Assembly: GCF_018860165.1 (NCBI RefSeq) | Contig: NZ_JAHKNG010000005.1 | Span: 1-64,000, forward strand | Length of the DNA stretch: 64,000 nt | Direction: 5' to 3' | DNA from: Paracoccus marinaquae | GTDB taxonomy: Bacteria > Pseudomonadota > Alphaproteobacteria > Rhodobacterales > Rhodobacteraceae | In this document: positions 8,122-16,696 of the stretch, piece after piece | How the letters are laid out: every line of letters starts with the position of its first letter | Position numbering within the stretch: position 1 is the first letter of the stretch | The notes under the pieces: model-generated | The model's input: only the letters and a program-made list of their open reading frames with translations | Database searches by the model: none | Told to the model about the DNA's origin: nothing | Made by a program: the position numbers and the translations under genes

Positions 8122-9897
8122 TCAGAAGGCTTCGGCGCTGAGCGCCATCACCGGCTCGGCGCCGCTCTGGATGCGGACAAGATGGGTCGCGGTCATCGGC
8201 AATTGCCGCTTCATGTAATAGCGCCCGGTGGTCAGCTTGGTCTCGAAGAACGCTGCGTCACTCGTGCCGGCGTCGAGGGCCTGCCTCGCCGCGACCGCCA
8301 TCCGTGCCCACATGTAGCCGATGGCCACCTGGCCGAAGAGATGCATGAAGTCGTAAGAGCCCGACAGGGCGTCGTCCGGGTTCCTGGCGGCACGTTCCAT
8401 GAAGAACATCGCCGCCGACTGCAGGTCTTTCGAGGCGGCCTTGAGCGGGGTGATGAAGTCCGCGGCCAGCGCGGCGTCGTCGGCATGCTGCCGGCAGAAG
8501 GTCTTGATCATCTCGAAGAAGGCCATGACATGCCTGCCGCCGTCGGCGGCCAGCTTGCGGCCGACCAGATCCAGCGCCTGCACGCCATTGGCGCCCTCGT
8601 AGATCATGGTGATGCGGGCATCGCGGACGAACTGGCTCATGCCGTGTTCTTCGATATAGCCGTGGCCGCCGAAGACCTGCTGGGCCTGAACCGCCGAGTC
8701 GAACCCCTTGTCGGTCAGGAAGCCCTTCAGCACCGGGGTCAGCAGCGAGATCAGCCCATCCGCCTCGGCATCGCCTTGATGGCTGCGGTCGATCAGATGC
8801 GCGCCCCAGAGCGCCAGCGCACGGGCGCCCTCGATGAAGGACTTCTGGTCCATCAGCGAGCGGCGGATGTCGGGATGCACGATCAGCGGATCGGCCGGGC
8901 CCGAGGGGTTCGCGGCGCCGGTGGCGGCGCGGCCCTGCAGCCGTTCCCGGGCATAGGCGGCGGCGTTCTGATAGGCGGCCACGGCGCAGGAATAGCCCTG
9001 CGTGGCCACGCCCAGACGGGCCTCGTTCATCATCGTGAACATGGCCCGCATGCCCTTGTGCAGGTCACCCAGCAGCCAGCCTTTCGCGCCGTCGAAGTTC
9101 ATGACGCAGGTCGAGTTGCCGTGGATGCCCATCTTGTGTTCGATATTGCCCACCGAGACGGCGTTGCGTTCGCCAAGCGTGCCATCCTCGTTGACGAGGA
9201 ATTTCGGCACGATGAACAACGAGATGCCCTTGGTGCCCTCGCCGCCACCCGGCGCCTTGGCCAGGACCAGGTGGATGATGTTCTCGGCCATGTCGTGATC
9301 GCCCGCCGAGATGAAGATCTTCTGGCCGCTGATCAGGTAGCTGCCGTCCTGTTGCGGCTCGGCCTTCGTGCGCAGCAGGCCCAGATCGGTGCCGCAATGC
9401 GGCTCGGTCAGGTTCATCGTGCCGGTCCAGTCGCAGCTGACCATCTTCGGCAGATAGGTCTGCTTCTGTGCGTCGGTCCCGTGGGCATGGATGGCGGAAT
9501 AGGCGCCGTGGGTCAGGCCCTGATACATGTTGAAGGCGATGTTCGCGGCGACGAAAATCTCGCCCGTGGCCGCGCCCAGCACATAGGGCATGCCCTGACC
9601 GCCATAGTCCGGATCGCAGTCCAGCGCGGTCCAGCCGCCCTCCTTCATCGCCTCGAAGGCGGCCTTGAAGCCCTCGGGCGTGCGTACGACGCCATTCTCG
9701 AGCCGGCAGCCCTGGCTGTCGCCGACGATGTTCAGGGGCGCCAGCACCTCGGAGGCCAGCTTGCCTGCGGCGTCAAGCACGGCTTCGGTGAAGTCACGGT
9801 CCAGCTCGTCATGGCCCGGAAGGCCGGTTTCCGGAAGCTTGAGCACATCCTGAAGGACGAACTGAAGGTCGCGGGTCGGGGCGTTATAGATCGGCAT
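8122..9897 (-). CDS. Acyl-CoA dehydrogenase with C-terminal extension (DmdC/FadE5-like)
   Basis: 591 aa, about 200 residues longer than a minimal acyl-CoA dehydrogenase. It matches the subfamily that includes 3-methylmercaptopropionyl-CoA dehydrogenase (DmdC). The FAD/substrate core shows [38 protein letters not shown] and the arginine/FAD segment [41 protein letters not shown]. The glutamate of IYEGANG is at the usual catalytic-base position. It oxidises an acyl-CoA to the 2-enoyl-CoA and passes electrons to ETF. It is the second gene of a unit with the MerR gene 3 bp upstream. A general acyl-CoA substrate is the safer call, as no other dmd gene is nearby. Confidence 0.88.
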   Translation of the reverse strand: MPIYNAPTRDLQFVLQDVLKLPETGLPGHDELDRDFTEAVLDAAGKLASEVLAPLNIVGDSQGCRLENGVVRTPEGFKAAFEAMKEGGWTALDCDPDYGGQGMPYVLGAATGEIFVAANIAFNMYQGLTHGAYSAIHAHGTDAQKQTYLPKMVSCDWTGTMNLTEPHCGTDLGLLRTKAEPQQDGSYLISGQKIFISAGDHDMAENIIHLVLAKAPGGGEGTKGISLFIVPKFLVNEDGTLGERNAVSVGNIEHKMGIHGNSTCVMNFDGAKGWLLGDLHKGMRAMFTMMNEARLGVATQGYSCAVAAYQNAAAYARERLQGRAATGAANPSGPADPLIVHPDIRRSLMDQKSFIEGARALALWGAHLIDRSHQGDAEADGLISLLTPVLKGFLTDKGFDSAVQAQQVFGGHGYIEEHGMSQFVRDARITMIYEGANGVQALDLVGRKLAADGGRHVMAFFEMIKTFCRQHADDAALAADFITPLKAASKDLQSAAMFFMERAARNPDDALSGSYDFMHLFGQVAIGYMWARMAVAARQALDAGTSDAAFFETKLTTGRYYMKRQLPMTATHLVRIQSGAEPVMALSAEAF

Positions 9898-9900
9898 GTG

Positions 9901-10299
9901 TCATCCTGTACGCGTGTTGCTGGGCATTGCGGCAAGGCGGGCCTCGGCTTCGGAGATCTGCGCGCGCAGTTCCGCGATCGCCTCTCCGAGTTCGGCCTGC
10001 TGCCGCTCCATATCTGCCAGACGCTCCTGACCGACTTTCAGAGTCGCCGCGATCTGCGCGCGATTCGTGCCGCCGGGTTCGTAGATTTCCAGAAGCTGAC
10101 GGATCTGTTCCAGACTGAAGCCAAAGCGCTTGCCGCGCAGGATCAGGGTCAGCCGCGCGCGGTCGCGCCGGTCGTAGAGACGGCGCTGGCCACGGCGTTC
10201 CGGAAAGATCAGTTCGCGTGATTCGTAGAAGCGCAACGTCCGCGGGGTCACGTCGAACGCGTCGCACATCTCGCGAATTGTCATCAGGTCGTCAGGCAT
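9901..10299 (-). CDS. MerR-family regulator of the acyl-CoA/LiuR type
   Basis: 132 aa. The N-terminal MerR helix-turn-helix (TIREMCDAFDVTPRTLRFYESREL) and the RRLYDRRDRARLTLILRGKRFGFSLEQIRQLL effector-linker region are followed by a long coiled-coil dimerisation helix (residues about 85-125). There are no Cys ligands, so it is not a metal sensor. It resembles the LiuR group that represses branched-chain or fatty acyl-CoA catabolism. It is cotranscribed with the acyl-CoA dehydrogenase (stop and start separated by 3 bp), and a LiuR-like operator lies 56 bp upstream of its start. Autoregulation responding to an acyl-CoA is therefore likely by inference. Confidence 0.87.
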   Translation of the reverse strand: MPDDLMTIREMCDAFDVTPRTLRFYESRELIFPERRGQRRLYDRRDRARLTLILRGKRFGFSLEQIRQLLEIYEPGGTNRAQIAATLKVGQERLADMERQQAELGEAIAELRAQISEAEARLAAMPSNTRTG

Positions 10300-10355
10300 G
10301 AGACGCGGATCCTCCCTTGGTTTGCCGCTATCCTCGAGACCGATATAGGCACAAG

Positions 10356-10371
10356 TTGACGCGAACGTAAG
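10356..10371. promoter_or_regulatory. LiuR-type MerR operator upstream of merR-acyl-CoA dehydrogenase unit
   Basis: TTGACGCGAACGTAAG matches the known LiuR consensus TTTACGTTAACGTAAA at 12 of 16 positions and keeps the dyad ACG...CGT. It lies between the two MerR genes, at the right place for repression of the downstream minus-strand unit. Confidence 0.5.
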
Positions 10372-10405
10372 CGAGACGCCACGTCACAACGACGGGCGGG
10401 ACGAT

Positions 10406-10792
10406 TCAGTCTTCGGTCAGTCCCGGCATTTCCTGCTCGCTGCTGTCGCGCAGCGATTTCAGGTCGTCGCGCGCGGCCTGCAGTTCGGCCATCTGCTGGT
10501 CCAGAACGGCAAGCTGCCGGTCGGCAAGGGCCAGCCAGGCCTCGTACTGGCCGCGGCTGCCCTTCTGTTCGTAAAGCAGCAGCCATTGCCGAATCTCTTC
10601 CAGCGAGAAGCCGAAGCGGCGTCCGCGCAGGATCAGGGTCATGCGGGCGATCTCGCGCGGGCTGTAGAAACGGCTGCGCCCGTCGCGTCTGGGGCTGAGA
10701 AGCTCGATATATTCATAGTAACGCAATGTGCGGGGCGTGGTCTCGAACCGCGCGCACATTTCCTTGAAGCTGAGGAGTTGCTCGTCCGGCAT
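10406..10792 (-). CDS. Second MerR-family regulator, paralogue of the adjacent one
   Basis: 128 aa with the same architecture as its neighbour: helix-turn-helix SFKEMCARFETTPRTLRYYEYIEL, then IARMTLILRGRRFGFSLEEIRQWLLLYEQKGS, then a coiled coil. The shared RGxRFGFSLExIRQ motif shows that the two arose by duplication or belong to one subfamily. It lies 106 bp upstream of the first MerR gene with its own upstream region, which contains a perfect palindrome. It may regulate the acyl-CoA genes downstream, the thioesterases read in the opposite direction, or both. The ligand is unknown. Confidence 0.87.
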   Translation of the reverse strand: MPDEQLLSFKEMCARFETTPRTLRYYEYIELLSPRRDGRSRFYSPREIARMTLILRGRRFGFSLEEIRQWLLLYEQKGSRGQYEAWLALADRQLAVLDQQMAELQAARDDLKSLRDSSEQEMPGLTED

Positions 10793-10822
10793 CTGCTGGA
10801 TCCTTCGGCTTGCATCTTGGCA

Positions 10823-10836
10823 ACAGGCTAGCCTGT
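10823..10836. promoter_or_regulatory. 14-bp perfect palindrome in divergent region of merR and thioesterase genes
   Basis: ACAGGCTAGCCTGT is its own reverse complement and lies 31 bp upstream of the second MerR start and 104 bp upstream of the divergent thioesterase gene. The position suits an operator for the MerR regulator, although the sequence does not resemble the LiuR consensus. Confidence 0.4.
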
Positions 10837-10939
10837 CCGCCCGTGCTTCTCAACCGGCAGCTGCGTGCCGCTGCGGCGGGGCTTGAGTGGATGGGGCCGG
10901 CGCGGCTAAGCCTGGTGACAGATTACAGGGAGGCGGCAG

Positions 10940-11383
10940 ATGGGTTCCGAGACGGACGACAAGCAGCTCAGCGAACGCGCGCGGATCGCGCAGCAGTTCA
11001 TAGATGCGATTCCTCATGCCCGTGCCCTGGGCATGCGGGTGGATGAACTGGGGCCGGGCAAGGCGGTGATCAGCATGCCCTGGGCCGAGCATCTGGTCGG
11101 CGACCCGCGCAGCGGCGTCATTCATGGCGGGGTCGTTTCGGCGCTGATGGATACCTGCTGCGGGGCGGCGGTGATGACCCATCCGGCATCTCCGCGCAGC
11201 ACCGCGACGATCGATCTGCGGATCGACTACATGCGCGCCGCCGCGCCCGGGCAGCGCATCACGGCGAAGGCCGAATGCTATCACATGACCCGCAGCGTGG
11301 CCTTCCTGCGCGCCGTGGCGCTGGACGAGGAGGGCGAGCATCCGGTGGCGACCGCGACCGGCGCCTTCACGGCGGAAAGGTAG
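10940..11383 (+). CDS. PaaI-family hotdog thioesterase (first of a tandem pair)
   Basis: 147 aa, single hotdog fold. The signature [28 protein letters not shown] contains the IHGGVxxxLxD motif of PaaI-type acyl-CoA thioesterases, whose Asp/Glu on the long helix assists hydrolysis. [14 protein letters not shown] forms the next strand. It releases CoA from acyl- or aryl-CoA. The start has a strong site, GGGAGG, eight bases upstream. It is followed after 7 bp by a second hotdog gene and stands opposite the MerR regulators, which suggests recycling of CoA during acyl-CoA catabolism. Confidence 0.85.
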   Translation: MGSETDDKQLSERARIAQQFIDAIPHARALGMRVDELGPGKAVISMPWAEHLVGDPRSGVIHGGVVSALMDTCCGAAVMTHPASPRSTATIDLRIDYMRAAAPGQRITAKAECYHMTRSVAFLRAVALDEEGEHPVATATGAFTAER

Positions 11384-11390
11384 GCAACCG

Positions 11391-11891
11391 ATGACTGATC
11401 GCAACGAACCGCTGGACCGGATCAAGTCGCGCCGTGATTCAGCGCTGAAGGCGCTGGTTTCGGGTGTGCCCTACATGACCTGGCTGGGCATCCGCTTTGA
11501 CCGCCGGGGGGACGAACTGACCGCCGTGTTGCCCTTCGACGAAAAGCTGATCGGCAACCCGATGCTGCCGGCGCTGCATGGCGGGGTGACGGCAGCCTTC
11601 CTCGAGGTGACGGCCATTGTCGAACTGGCCTGGACGGTGATGTGGGAGGATCTGGAATCGGGCCGCATCGCGCCGGACGCGGCCGTGCCCGACAGCCTGC
11701 CGCGGCTGCCCAAGACCATCGATTTCACGGTCGACTACCTGCGCAGCGGCCTGCCGCGCGACGCCTATGCACGGGCGAGGGTGGTCCGGTCGGGACGCCG
11801 CTACGCCTCGGTGCAGGTCGAGGCATGGCAGGACAACCGCTCGCGGCTGATCGCGCAGGCGACGGGCCATTTCCTGATGCCGCAATCCTGA
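11391..11891 (+). CDS. PaaI-family hotdog thioesterase (second of a tandem pair)
   Basis: 166 aa with the hotdog signature LIGNPMLPALHGGVTAAFLEVTAIVEL and the strand KTIDFTVDYLRSG. It differs clearly from its neighbour: the catalytic-helix Asp is replaced by Glu (FLEVTA) and an insertion lies around residues 85-105. It is therefore not a recent copy, and the two may form a hetero-oligomer or split substrates. It is followed after 5 bp by the MATE gene in an apparent three-gene unit. The substrate is unknown. Confidence 0.83.
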   Translation: MTDRNEPLDRIKSRRDSALKALVSGVPYMTWLGIRFDRRGDELTAVLPFDEKLIGNPMLPALHGGVTAAFLEVTAIVELAWTVMWEDLESGRIAPDAAVPDSLPRLPKTIDFTVDYLRSGLPRDAYARARVVRSGRRYASVQVEAWQDNRSRLIAQATGHFLMPQS

Positions 11892-11896
11892 CCGGC

Positions 11897-13225
11897 ATGA
11901 CCAGCCCGCCTCCGGCCCCGCTGACCCATCGGCGGGTGCTGAACATCGCCCTGCCGATCGTCCTGTCCAACGCGACGGTTCCGCTGCTGGGTCTGGTCGA
12001 TACCGGCGTGGTCGGGCAACTTGGCCGCCCCGAGCCGATCGGCGCGGTCGGCATCGGGGCGGTGGTCCTGACCTCGATCTACTGGGTCTTCGGCTTTCTG
12101 CGCATGGGCACCTCGGGGCTGGTCGCGCAAAGCCACGGGGCCGGCGACCGGGCCGAGGTCGGGGCGCATCTTCTGCGCGCGCTGGCCATCGCCGGGACGG
12201 CGGGGCTGGCGATGATCCTGCTGCAATACCCGCTGTTCCGGGCCGCTTTCGCCATCGCCCCGGCCGGTGCCGAGGTCGAGGCGCTGGCGCGCGACTATCT
12301 GGCGATCCGCATCTGGGGGGCGCCGGCCACGATCGGGCTTTACGCCCTGACCGGCTGGCTCATCGCGATCGAGCGGACCCGTTCCGTGCTGGCCCTGCAA
12401 CTGCTTCAGAACGGGTTGAACGTGGTCCTGGATGTCTGGTTCGTCCTCGGGATCGGTCTGGGCGTGGCCGGGGTCGCCTGGGCCACGCTGATCGCGGAAT
12501 GGGCCGGGCTGGCGCTTGGGCTGTTCTTTGCCCGCCATGCCCTGCGCGCGGCGATCGCACAGGCCCGCAGCGCGGCCAGCCTGTTTGCGCGCGACAAGCT
12601 GGACCGCCTGCTGCGCGTCAATGGCGACATCATGATCCGCTCGGTCCTGCTGCAGGCCAGCTTCACCACCTTCCTGTTTCTGGGCGCGGCGCAGGGCGAT
12701 GTGACGCTGGCGGCCAATCAGGTATTGGTGCAGTTCCTCTCGATCACCGCCTTCTCGCTGGACGGGTTTGCCTTCGCCGCCGAAAGCCTGGTCGGGCAGG
12801 CCGTCGGCGCGCGCCAGCCGGGCCGGCTGCGTCGCGCCGCCATCCTGACATCGCAATGGGGCGTGGCGGGGGCGCTGCTTCTGGGGCTGGTCTTCTGGGG
12901 CCTCGGGGGCGCCATCATCGATCTGCTGACCACCGCGCCGCAGGTCCGCATCGAGGCGCGGCAATACCTGATCTGGATGGGCTTCGCACCGCTGATCGGG
13001 GTCGCCAGCTGGATGTTCGACGGCATCTTCATCGGCGCCACGCTGACGCGCGAGATGCGGGTCGCCATGCTGCAGTCGGTGGCGCTCTATGCCCTTGCGC
13101 TGGTCGTCCTGCCGCCTTTCTGGGGCAATCACGGGCTTTGGGCCGCGCTGATGGTGCTGAATACGGCGCGCGGCCTGACCATGGCGCGGCTTTATCCCCG
13201 CGCCGAGGCGGCGGCGCAGGCATGA
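11897..13225 (+). CDS. MATE-family multidrug/toxin efflux transporter (DinF-like)
   Basis: 442 aa with about twelve hydrophobic segments. The start RRVLNIALPIVLSNATVPLLGLVDTGVVGQLG carries the conserved MATE N-terminal signature, and the second half repeats the pattern (GFAFAAESLVGQAVGARQ). The inner-membrane carrier exports organic cations or drugs in exchange for H+ or Na+. The ATG at 11897 is chosen because the family begins a few residues before TM1; the same frame runs open for about 85 codons upstream through the thioesterase gene as an overlap artefact. The DinF/NorM-like subgroup is an estimate. Confidence 0.88.
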   Translation: MTSPPPAPLTHRRVLNIALPIVLSNATVPLLGLVDTGVVGQLGRPEPIGAVGIGAVVLTSIYWVFGFLRMGTSGLVAQSHGAGDRAEVGAHLLRALAIAGTAGLAMILLQYPLFRAAFAIAPAGAEVEALARDYLAIRIWGAPATIGLYALTGWLIAIERTRSVLALQLLQNGLNVVLDVWFVLGIGLGVAGVAWATLIAEWAGLALGLFFARHALRAAIAQARSAASLFARDKLDRLLRVNGDIMIRSVLLQASFTTFLFLGAAQGDVTLAANQVLVQFLSITAFSLDGFAFAAESLVGQAVGARQPGRLRRAAILTSQWGVAGALLLGLVFWGLGGAIIDLLTTAPQVRIEARQYLIWMGFAPLIGVASWMFDGIFIGATLTREMRVAMLQSVALYALALVVLPPFWGNHGLWAALMVLNTARGLTMARLYPRAEAAAQA

Positions 13226-13431
13226 GGGCCGCGCAAGGTCATCTCCGGGGGTAGATTCGGGGCCTTTCCGGCGGCTGTCGAACCAAGGCGGGGCAGGGCG
13301 CTTGGCGTGATTGGGTTGTTGACCGTGATCCGGGCGTAGGTGCAGCATCTCCATACGGGAAGCGACGATCCCCGGCGCCTCGGATGCGTCCTGCCGGGCG
13401 GTGATGCGCCGCGCAAGATGATGAGGGGAAC

Positions 13432-14175
13432 ATGATCAATTGCAGTTGGCAACGCGCCTTGCTTCTGGCGGCGGCGCCGTTCGCTGCCCTGCCGGCCTTC
13501 GCTCAGGACAGCGACTGGGACTTCGATGTCAGTATCTACCTCTTTGCCGCCGAGACTGACACCTCGGCGGCGACGCCGGCGGGAACAATCGATTCGACGC
13601 TGAGCTTCAGCGATGCCCTCTCGGATCTGAAGATGGGGTTCATGGGGGCCTTCGGTGCCAGCAACGGTCAGTGGAGCTTCGTGCTGGACTATCTTTATTA
13701 CGATCTCGGGTCGGATCTGGCGGTCAAGGGGCCGAGGGTCACGGCAGGAAATGCCGATCTGACAATCCAGATCATGAATGGCTATGCCGGCTATCGCATC
13801 TATGACAACGGGACGACGAAGGCCGATCTGGTCGGTGGCCTGCGGTGGTTCGATGTCCAGAGCGACCTGTCGCTGACGACGGCAGCCGGTGCCTTCAACC
13901 GTTCGGACGATACGTCCTGGACCTTCGGTCTGGTGGGGGCGCGGCTGCAGCAGCAGCTTGCCCCGCGCTGGCAGGGAACCGTTTTCGTCGATTACGGCGG
14001 CTTCAGCAGCGACGACCAGACCTGGCAGGTGCTTCTGACCGCCGATTACGCGATCAACGACGATTGGGCGGTGCGCGGCGGCTATCGCTATCTGGCGGTC
14101 GAGCATGGGACGGACAGGGGCGATTTCTCGTTCCGGCAGTCCGGGCCGGTGCTGGCCGCCGTCTACAAGTTCTGA
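13432..14175 (+). CDS. Outer-membrane beta-barrel protein, hypothetical
   Basis: 247 aa. A classical signal peptide (ALLLAAAPFAALPAFA, cleavage before QDSDWDF) is followed by alternating hydrophobic/polar strands, with aromatic residues at strand ends and a terminal VYKF. The final Phe is the usual outer-membrane insertion signal. The size and the GYRYLAVEHG..GPVLAAVYKF ending fit small 8-strand barrels. No specific transport role can be assigned. The start is preceded by AGGGGAAC. It is monocistronic with a strong terminator 20 bp after the stop. Confidence 0.78.
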   Translation: MINCSWQRALLLAAAPFAALPAFAQDSDWDFDVSIYLFAAETDTSAATPAGTIDSTLSFSDALSDLKMGFMGAFGASNGQWSFVLDYLYYDLGSDLAVKGPRVTAGNADLTIQIMNGYAGYRIYDNGTTKADLVGGLRWFDVQSDLSLTTAAGAFNRSDDTSWTFGLVGARLQQQLAPRWQGTVFVDYGGFSSDDQTWQVLLTADYAINDDWAVRGGYRYLAVEHGTDRGDFSFRQSGPVLAAVYKF

Positions 14176-14197
14176 CGGATCGGCCTGCCCGGCAACG

Positions 14198-14231
14198 GAA
14201 AGCCGCCCGGATCATGGTCCGGGCGGCTTTC
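14198..14231 (+). terminator. Rho-independent terminator after the outer-membrane protein gene
   Basis: GAAAGCCGCCCGGA (14198-14211) pairs perfectly with TCCGGGCGGCTTTC (14218-14231) around a six-base loop, with the 3' arm ending in TTTC. It is a classic A-rich/U-rich stem. Confidence 0.8.
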
Positions 14232-14283
14232 TGATCCTGCCGATCGCCTGCGGCCGCGCCTGCCCGAAACCGCGGGCAGATGC

Positions 14284-14313
14284 AAAAAAGGCAAGGCGTG
14301 GCCCTGCCTTTTG
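14284..14313 (-). terminator. Rho-independent terminator after the zeta-subunit gene
   Basis: On the minus strand AAAGGCAGGG pairs with CCTTGCCTTT (one G-U) around CCACG, and the strand continues into TTTTTT. It lies 22 bp past the stop of the DUF1476 gene. Confidence 0.8.
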
Positions 14314-14334
14314 TCGGCAATGCCGGCTGTGCGC

Positions 14335-14652
14335 CTACTTGCCTTCGTTGATGACCTGCGCGCGGGCCTCGACCAGCAGTTCGGCCATCCTGGTCCGGAT
14401 TTCCGTGGCGCTGGCATGACCTTCCAGATCCCCCGCCAGCTTGCGGAACACGTCTTCCTCGCCCGGCTCGGCGAAATCCGAGGTTACCACGGTCATCGCA
14501 TAGTTGCGGGCCGCCTCGCCGGTCTTGCCCAGCAGTTCCGCCGCCCATTCGCCCAGCAGGCGGTTGCGTCGGGCCTCGGCCTTGAAGCGCAGATCGGCAT
14601 CATGGGCGAATTTTGCCTCATGGGCGCGTTCACGGTCGTCAAAGGTGGTCAT
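14335..14652 (-). CDS. F1-ATPase inhibitor, zeta subunit (DUF1476)
   Basis: 105 aa, all charged helices, beginning [20 protein letters not shown]. This is the DUF1476 family whose Paracoccus denitrificans member was identified as the zeta subunit, the endogenous inhibitor of ATP hydrolysis by its F1FO-ATPase. Its N-terminal helix inserts into an F1 catalytic interface. The N-terminal inhibitory segment, the central [28 protein letters not shown] and the [18 protein letters not shown] helix are all present, so it looks functional. It is divergent from purC and has its own terminator. It is unlinked to atp genes except for the FO operon 36 kb away in this window. Confidence 0.9.
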   Translation of the reverse strand: MTTFDDRERAHEAKFAHDADLRFKAEARRNRLLGEWAAELLGKTGEAARNYAMTVVTSDFAEPGEEDVFRKLAGDLEGHASATEIRTRMAELLVEARAQVINEGK

Positions 14653-14777
14653 TCATGGCCTCCTGTTGCAGTTCCCCCCGATATGCCCATTGCGGGGCGC
14701 TGCCGCAAGCCTGTATTGCCCCCCGACCCGGTTCTGCGCTAAGCGCGGGACAACCAGAGGCGAAAGGACGCAAGCCC

Positions 14778-15539
14778 ATGGCACCGCGGCGCAAGAAAAT
14801 CTACGAAGGCAAGGCCAAGATCCTTTACGAAGGCACCGAGCCGGGCACGCTGGTCCAGTATTTCAAGGACGATGCGACCGCGTTCAACGCCCAGAAGAAG
14901 GCGGTGATCGAGGGCAAGGGCGTGCTGAACAACCGTCTGTCGGAGTTCTTCATGCAGGGCCTGACCAATATCGGCGTGCCCAATCACTTCATCCGCCGCA
15001 TCAACATGCGCGAACAGCTGATCCGCCAGGTCGAGATCGTCCCGCTCGAGGTGATCGTGCGCAACTTCGCCGCCGGCTCGCTGTCCAAGCGGCTGGGGCT
15101 GGAGGAAGGCACGCTGCTGCCGCGCCCGATCGTCGAATACAGCTTCAAGAACGACGAACTGGGCGACCCGATGGTCAGCGAGGAATATATCATCGCCTTC
15201 GGCTGGGCCAGCCAGCAGGATCTGGACGACATCGTGTCGCTGGCGCTGCGCGTCAACGATTTCCTGTCGGGCGTCCTTTACGGCGTCGGCATCAAGCTGA
15301 TCGACTTCAAGATCGAGGTCGGCCGGATCTGGGACAATGACTTCATGCGTCTGATCGTCGCGGACGAGATCAGCCCCGACAGCTGCCGGCTGTGGGATCT
15401 GAAGACCGGGCAGAAGCTGGACAAGGACGTGTTCCGCCGCGATCTGGGCAGCCTGACGGATGCCTATACCGAGGTCGCGCGCCGTCTGGGCCTGATGCCG
15501 GCCAATACGACCAGCCTGAAACCGACCGCGATCAACTGA
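14778..15539 (+). CDS. purC: Phosphoribosylaminoimidazole-succinocarboxamide synthase
   Basis: 253 aa, normal for the enzyme. It condenses CAIR with aspartate using ATP to give SAICAR in purine synthesis. [14 protein letters not shown] at the N-terminus, [15 protein letters not shown] and [14 protein letters not shown] are the SAICAR synthetase signatures. The ATG at 14778, followed by [11 protein letters not shown], is chosen because known proteins start right before this motif. The frame extends upstream only into the divergent intergenic region. purS follows after 11 bp, so the two are cotranscribed. Confidence 0.96.
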   Translation: MAPRRKKIYEGKAKILYEGTEPGTLVQYFKDDATAFNAQKKAVIEGKGVLNNRLSEFFMQGLTNIGVPNHFIRRINMREQLIRQVEIVPLEVIVRNFAAGSLSKRLGLEEGTLLPRPIVEYSFKNDELGDPMVSEEYIIAFGWASQQDLDDIVSLALRVNDFLSGVLYGVGIKLIDFKIEVGRIWDNDFMRLIVADEISPDSCRLWDLKTGQKLDKDVFRRDLGSLTDAYTEVARRLGLMPANTTSLKPTAIN

Positions 15540-15550
15540 AGGACAAGCCG

Positions 15551-15790
15551 ATGAAAGCCCGCGTCACCATCATGTTGAAGGACGGTGTTCTGGACCCGCA
15601 GGGAGAGGCGATCCGCCACGCGCTTGGCGGCCTGGGCCACAAGGGGGTCTCGGGCGTCCGTCAGGGCAAGCTGATCGAACTGGATCTGACCGCGACGGAC
15701 CCCGAGGCCGCCCGCTCGGAGGTGGCCCGCATGTGCGAGGGATTGCTGGCCAATACCGTGATCGAGAAATATTCGATCGAGATTGCCTGA
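15551..15790 (+). CDS. purS: Phosphoribosylformylglycinamidine synthase subunit PurS
   Basis: 79 aa, the normal PurS size. MKARVTIMLKDGVLDPQGEAIRHAL is diagnostic. PurS dimers bridge PurL and PurQ in the three-part FGAM synthase. It lies directly after purC in the usual alphaproteobacterial order. However, purQ does not follow: an unrelated ABC transporter operon begins 80 bp later, so purQ and purL must be elsewhere in this strain. Confidence 0.95.
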   Translation: MKARVTIMLKDGVLDPQGEAIRHALGGLGHKGVSGVRQGKLIELDLTATDPEAARSEVARMCEGLLANTVIEKYSIEIA

Positions 15791-15870
15791 CGCTGGGGAA
15801 AGGGCCGGGATCGGCCCGACGGCGACACAAGACCGTTGCAAATGCCGCACGATTGACGCCCAATGCGCCG

Positions 15871-16671
15871 ATGGACAGTCCGAACCAAACGCCTGACGCC
15901 GATACGGTCCCGGTCATCGAGATTCGCGGCCTGCACAAGGCCTATGGATCGCTGGAGGTCATCAAGGGCGTCTCTCTGACGGCGCCGCGTGGCCATGTCA
16001 TCAGCCTGATCGGGTCCTCGGGATCGGGAAAATCGACGCTGCTGCGCTGCTGCAACCTGCTGGAAGACAGCCAGCAGGGCGAAATCCTGTTCGATGGCGA
16101 GGCGGTGCGCTGGACGGGGCAGGGGCTCGAGCGCCGTCCCGCCGACCGCGCGCAGGTGACGCGCTTTCGCACCAACCTGTCGATGGTGTTCCAGCAGTTC
16201 AACCTGTGGTCCCACATGACGATCCTGCAAAACGTCATGGAGGCGCCGGTCACCGTGCTGGGCGAGGATCGGGCGACGGTCGAGGCCCGCGCCCGCGAAT
16301 TGCTGGCCAAGGTGGGCATCGGCGACAAGTGCGAGGCCTGGCCGGCGCAACTGTCGGGCGGCCAGCAACAGCGCGCGGCCATCGCCCGCGCGCTGTGCAT
16401 GCAGCCCCGGGCGCTGCTCTTCGACGAGCCGACCAGCGCGCTGGACCCCGAATTGCAGCAGGAGGTGGTCAAGGTCATCAAGGATCTGGCGGCCGAGCAT
16501 CGCACCATGATCATCGTCACCCATGACATGCGCCTGGCCAATGATGTCAGCGATCATGTGGTCTTCCTGCATCAGGGCGTGATCTGCGAGGAAGGTCCGC
16601 CCGACCGTGTTTTCGGCGCGCCGCAGAGCGATCGGCTGCGCCAGTTTCTCAGCGCCACCATGGCTGTCTGA
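15871..16671 (+). CDS. Polar/basic amino-acid ABC transporter, ATP-binding protein (HisP/GlnQ type)
   Basis: 266 aa. Walker A GSSGSGKST, signature LSGGQQQR, Walker B ALLFDEP with the D-loop SALDPE, and the switch histidine VTHDM are all intact. The regions LRCCNLLE and FQQFNLWSHMTILQNVMEAP identify the polar amino acid uptake (PAAT) class. The start MDSPNQTP at 15871 is preferred; the open frame begins further upstream inside purS. It powers the permease pair encoded 3' and belongs to a unit with the binding protein, two permeases and a glutamine-synthetase-like gene. Confidence 0.92.
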   Translation: MDSPNQTPDADTVPVIEIRGLHKAYGSLEVIKGVSLTAPRGHVISLIGSSGSGKSTLLRCCNLLEDSQQGEILFDGEAVRWTGQGLERRPADRAQVTRFRTNLSMVFQQFNLWSHMTILQNVMEAPVTVLGEDRATVEARARELLAKVGIGDKCEAWPAQLSGGQQQRAAIARALCMQPRALLFDEPTSALDPELQQEVVKVIKDLAAEHRTMIIVTHDMRLANDVSDHVVFLHQGVICEEGPPDRVFGAPQSDRLRQFLSATMAV

Positions 16672-16696
16672 TTTCTACCAACGGGAGAGTAACATA

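Noticed and set aside
8122..9897. Assignment of the acyl-CoA dehydrogenase as DmdC of the DMSP pathway
   Set aside because: The subfamily fits, but dmdA, dmdB and dmdD are absent around it and fatty-acid genes surround it, so only a general call is made.
13318..13347. TTGACC followed by a possible -10 before the outer-membrane protein gene
   Set aside because: The hexamer at the right distance (GCAGCA) is too far from TATAAT to call.
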